DNA from: Cryobacterium algoricola | GTDB lineage: Bacteria > Actinomycetota > Actinomycetes > Actinomycetales > Microbacteriaceae | Direction: 5' to 3' | Length of the DNA: 64,000 nucleotides | NCBI RefSeq assembly: GCF_004402485.1 | Contig: NZ_SOFG01000011.1 | Coordinates: 857,457 to 921,456, forward strand | Shown here: positions 58,845 through 64,000 of the stretch, piece after piece | How positions within the stretch are numbered: the stretch's first letter is position 1 | Layout: each line of letters begins with the position of its first letter | Translations under genes and position numbers: made by a program | Notes under the pieces: model-generated | Told to the model about the DNA's origin: nothing | Databases searched by the model: none | What the model saw: only the letters and a program-made list of their open reading frames with translations

Positions 58845-58966
58845 GGGGTCAATTCTTGCACAGGCGCGCAGGCTGATTCTGACCGTCCGCGGCATCCGAA
58901 GCCCTCTTACGGTATTGCGTGGCAAGATGGATGGTGTTCGCCACATGACATCGATGGAGGGTCCAG

Positions 58967-59494
58967 ATGAGCCTGTCACGCAAGCGCCGCAAGGAACTTA
59001 CGAAGCTGCGCAAGAGCGCAGACGAGTTGTGGAACCACCAGCAGGAGGTTCTCGACCGGGCAAACGTGCTTGCACGTGAAGCCGCACACCAGGCGGGGGT
59101 ACTCACCCGCGAGGAAGTCGTTCCCCGGGTCCGCGAGAGCTACGACCAGGTCGTTCGCCCCAAGGTCCAGGCCACCCAGGATCTGGCCGACGGTGTACGC
59201 AACCAGGTCGTCACCAAGGTGCTTCCCGGTATCGGCAGCGCGATCGGCACCGTCATGAGCGTCGGAGACGTCGCCAGGGACGCCCGCGTTCGCGCCGCTC
59301 TCAGCCGCCTGCACTTCCAGCAGCCCGTTGTGATCGAAAAGAAGGGCCCGGGTGCCGGCGCATACATCGCGCTCGGTGTCGCCCTGGCCGCCGCCGCAGG
59401 CGTCGCATACGCCGTCTGGCAGACGTTCCGTGCCGACGACGAGCTCTGGGTCGCCGACGACGAGCCCAAGACTGCTACCTCCGTCGAGTCGTAA
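58967..59494 (+). CDS. Conserved hypothetical protein with C-terminal helix
   Basis: 175 residues. The first 80 are highly charged and helical (RKRRKELTKLRKSADEL), suggesting a coiled coil. A Gly/Ala-rich hydrophobic helix (AYIALGVALAAAAGVAYAVW) near residue 130-150 could enter the membrane, followed by an acidic tail. It ends before a clear terminator. No family recognised. Confidence 0.7.
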   Translation: MSLSRKRRKELTKLRKSADELWNHQQEVLDRANVLAREAAHQAGVLTREEVVPRVRESYDQVVRPKVQATQDLADGVRNQVVTKVLPGIGSAIGTVMSVGDVARDARVRAALSRLHFQQPVVIEKKGPGAGAYIALGVALAAAAGVAYAVWQTFRADDELWVADDEPKTATSVES

Positions 59495-59529
59495 CCGACT
59501 CAGGTCGTAACAGACACAGACAGATACAC

Positions 59530-59562
59530 AGAAGGCCCGCATCCACTGGATGCGGGCCTTCT
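59530..59562. terminator. Rho-independent-type terminator
   Basis: Perfect 15-bp stem (AGAAGGCCCGCATCC and its complement) with a 3-base loop, located between the hypothetical gene and the minus-strand tRNA-Ala. It can serve both directions. Confidence 0.8.
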
Positions 59563-59592
59563 GTCGTTCTACTGCGAGATTGCTGCGGATTG

Positions 59593-59665
59593 TGGAGCCA
59601 CGGGGAATCGAACCCCGGACCTCCTGCTTGCAAAGCAGGCGCTCTACCAATTGAGCTATGGCCCC
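59593..59665 (-). tRNA. tRNA-Ala (TGC)
   Basis: 73 bases with acceptor stem GGGGCCA/TGGCTCC, T-arm GGTTCGATTCC and anticodon loop TTTGCAA giving TGC. No CCA encoded. Located between the hypothetical gene and tRNA-Ile, in the usual order near gyrA. Confidence 0.95.
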
Positions 59666-59722
59666 GCACATTCACGGGCGTGATGGCCGGAACGGCCAGG
59701 ACTACATAAAACTGCTACTGCG

Positions 59723-59796
59723 TGGGGATACCGGGATTTGAACCTGGGACCTCTTCATTATCAGTGAAGCGCTCTAACCAACTGAGCTATATCCCC
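59723..59796 (-). tRNA. tRNA-Ile (GAT)
   Basis: 74 bases with acceptor GGGGATA/TATCCCC, T-arm GGTTCAAATCC and anticodon loop CTGATAA giving GAT. It would be transcribed before tRNA-Ala on the same strand, probably as one unit. Confidence 0.95.
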
Positions 59797-59887
59797 CTTA
59801 TTGGGCAGATTTGAGACTACCGGAAACCTCCGGTTTCTCCCAATCGAGCAGCCGATCAGATCGGAGCCTGCCCGATTGGGAGCGGCG

Positions 59888-59941
59888 GTGACACGGGTGA
59901 AGCAGGTGAAACGGGTGAATCGGGTGACGCGGGTGAAACGG
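59888..59941. repeat. Six imperfect 9-bp repeats
   Basis: Six units of the form GTGAMDCRG (for example GTGAAACGG) run up to the end of the DUF3566 gene. Non-coding on the strand used by neighbours; no function evident. Confidence 0.7.
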
Positions 59942-59947
59942 GTGGTG

Positions 59948-60350
59948 CTAGTTGTTCGTGAAGCCGACGAGCAGTCCGCCGGTGATCTTCACGCTCAGGT
60001 TGTACAGCACGGCGTAGACGGCGCCCAGGGCCGTGATGACGACCGTGTTCAGCACCGCCACGACGACGGCGAAGCCCATGACATTACCGATGGAGAGAAT
60101 GCTGGCCAGATCGGAGGACGAACCGGCGATATCGGCGTACAGGGTGTCGATCTTCCCGAAGATCCCGGTGCCGTTGAGCACCGTGAAGATCAGGAAGGTC
60201 GCGACGATGGTCACGATACCGAGGCACAGGGCGATCAGGAACGACAACTTCACCGCCGACCAGAAGTCGATGTAGACCAGCTTGAGCCGCACCTGCTTTG
60301 TTGTCGCAGTGGGTCTCCGGCCGGACTTCTTGGCAAGTTTTTCAGCAACA

Positions 60351-60358
<8 letters not shown>
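59948..60358 (-). CDS. DUF3566 membrane protein
   Basis: 136 residues: a basic N-terminus, [20 protein letters not shown], a second helix in [25 protein letters not shown] and an amphipathic middle ([17 protein letters not shown]). This family almost always follows gyrA in Actinobacteria; its role is unknown. The start overlaps the gyrA stop by eight bases. Confidence 0.88.

Positions 60359-64000
<3,642 letters not shown>

Noticed and set aside
59888-59941. CRISPR-like array
   Set aside because: Units are only 9 bp and contiguous, with no spacers and no cas genes anywhere in the window.

Overview
High-GC actinobacterial chromosome, most likely a Microbacteriaceae/Micrococcales member (inferred from codon use and gene order, not from a search). 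The right third is the conserved origin-proximal block of Actinobacteria: fhaA-fhaB-pstP-rodA-pbpA-pknA-pknB, then pabA, sortase E, crgA, a rhomboid protease, ppiA, tRNA-Ala, tRNA-Ile, a DUF3566 protein, gyrA and the 3' part of gyrB.

Region 1 (1-31685) is mostly metabolic. It opens with rhamnulokinase and a convergent lactaldehyde reductase (deoxy-sugar catabolism), then a beta-phosphoglucomutase-like HAD protein overlapping a GH65 disaccharide phosphorylase. Two transporters, a short-chain dehydrogenase, a deazaflavin-type nitroreductase homologue and a short UvrA-like ATPase follow. Next is a sugar-acid operon (MFS transporter, TIM-barrel isomerase, KDG-type kinase, D-2-hydroxyacid dehydrogenase). 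A LysR regulator then diverges from a complete biotin-independent malonate decarboxylase cluster (mdcF-like transporter, mdcA, B, C, D, E, G, H). PadR and UbiB/ABC1 proteins, two small unknowns and a ferric-reductase-type flavocytochrome close the region.

Region 2 (31686-43881) is foreign and degraded. A 78-bp sequence containing a strong terminator lies directly after the ferric reductase stop codon. It recurs, with 75 of 78 bases identical, directly against the 3' end of tRNA-Leu. A related junction sits in between at 34850-35205, so the region reads as two tandem cassettes of about 3.3 and 8.8 kb with matching left and right ends. Each right end carries a truncated 3' piece of the same transposase-like gene. 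Cassette 1 holds a frameshifted secreted amidase and a lipoprotein. Cassette 2 holds the 3' part of an Rhs toxin gene with a barnase-like RNase tip and its barstar inhibitor. Behind them is a same-strand array of about ten immunity-like genes, most still joined to short 3' remnants of the toxins they came with. No integrase or full-length transposase is visible.

Region 3 (43880-64000) is the conserved cell-wall, division, Ser/Thr-kinase and gyrase block. It is interrupted only by a DUF222/HNH endonuclease gene, a highly structured intergenic stretch after pknB, and a palindrome with DnaA-box-like 9-mers after crgA.
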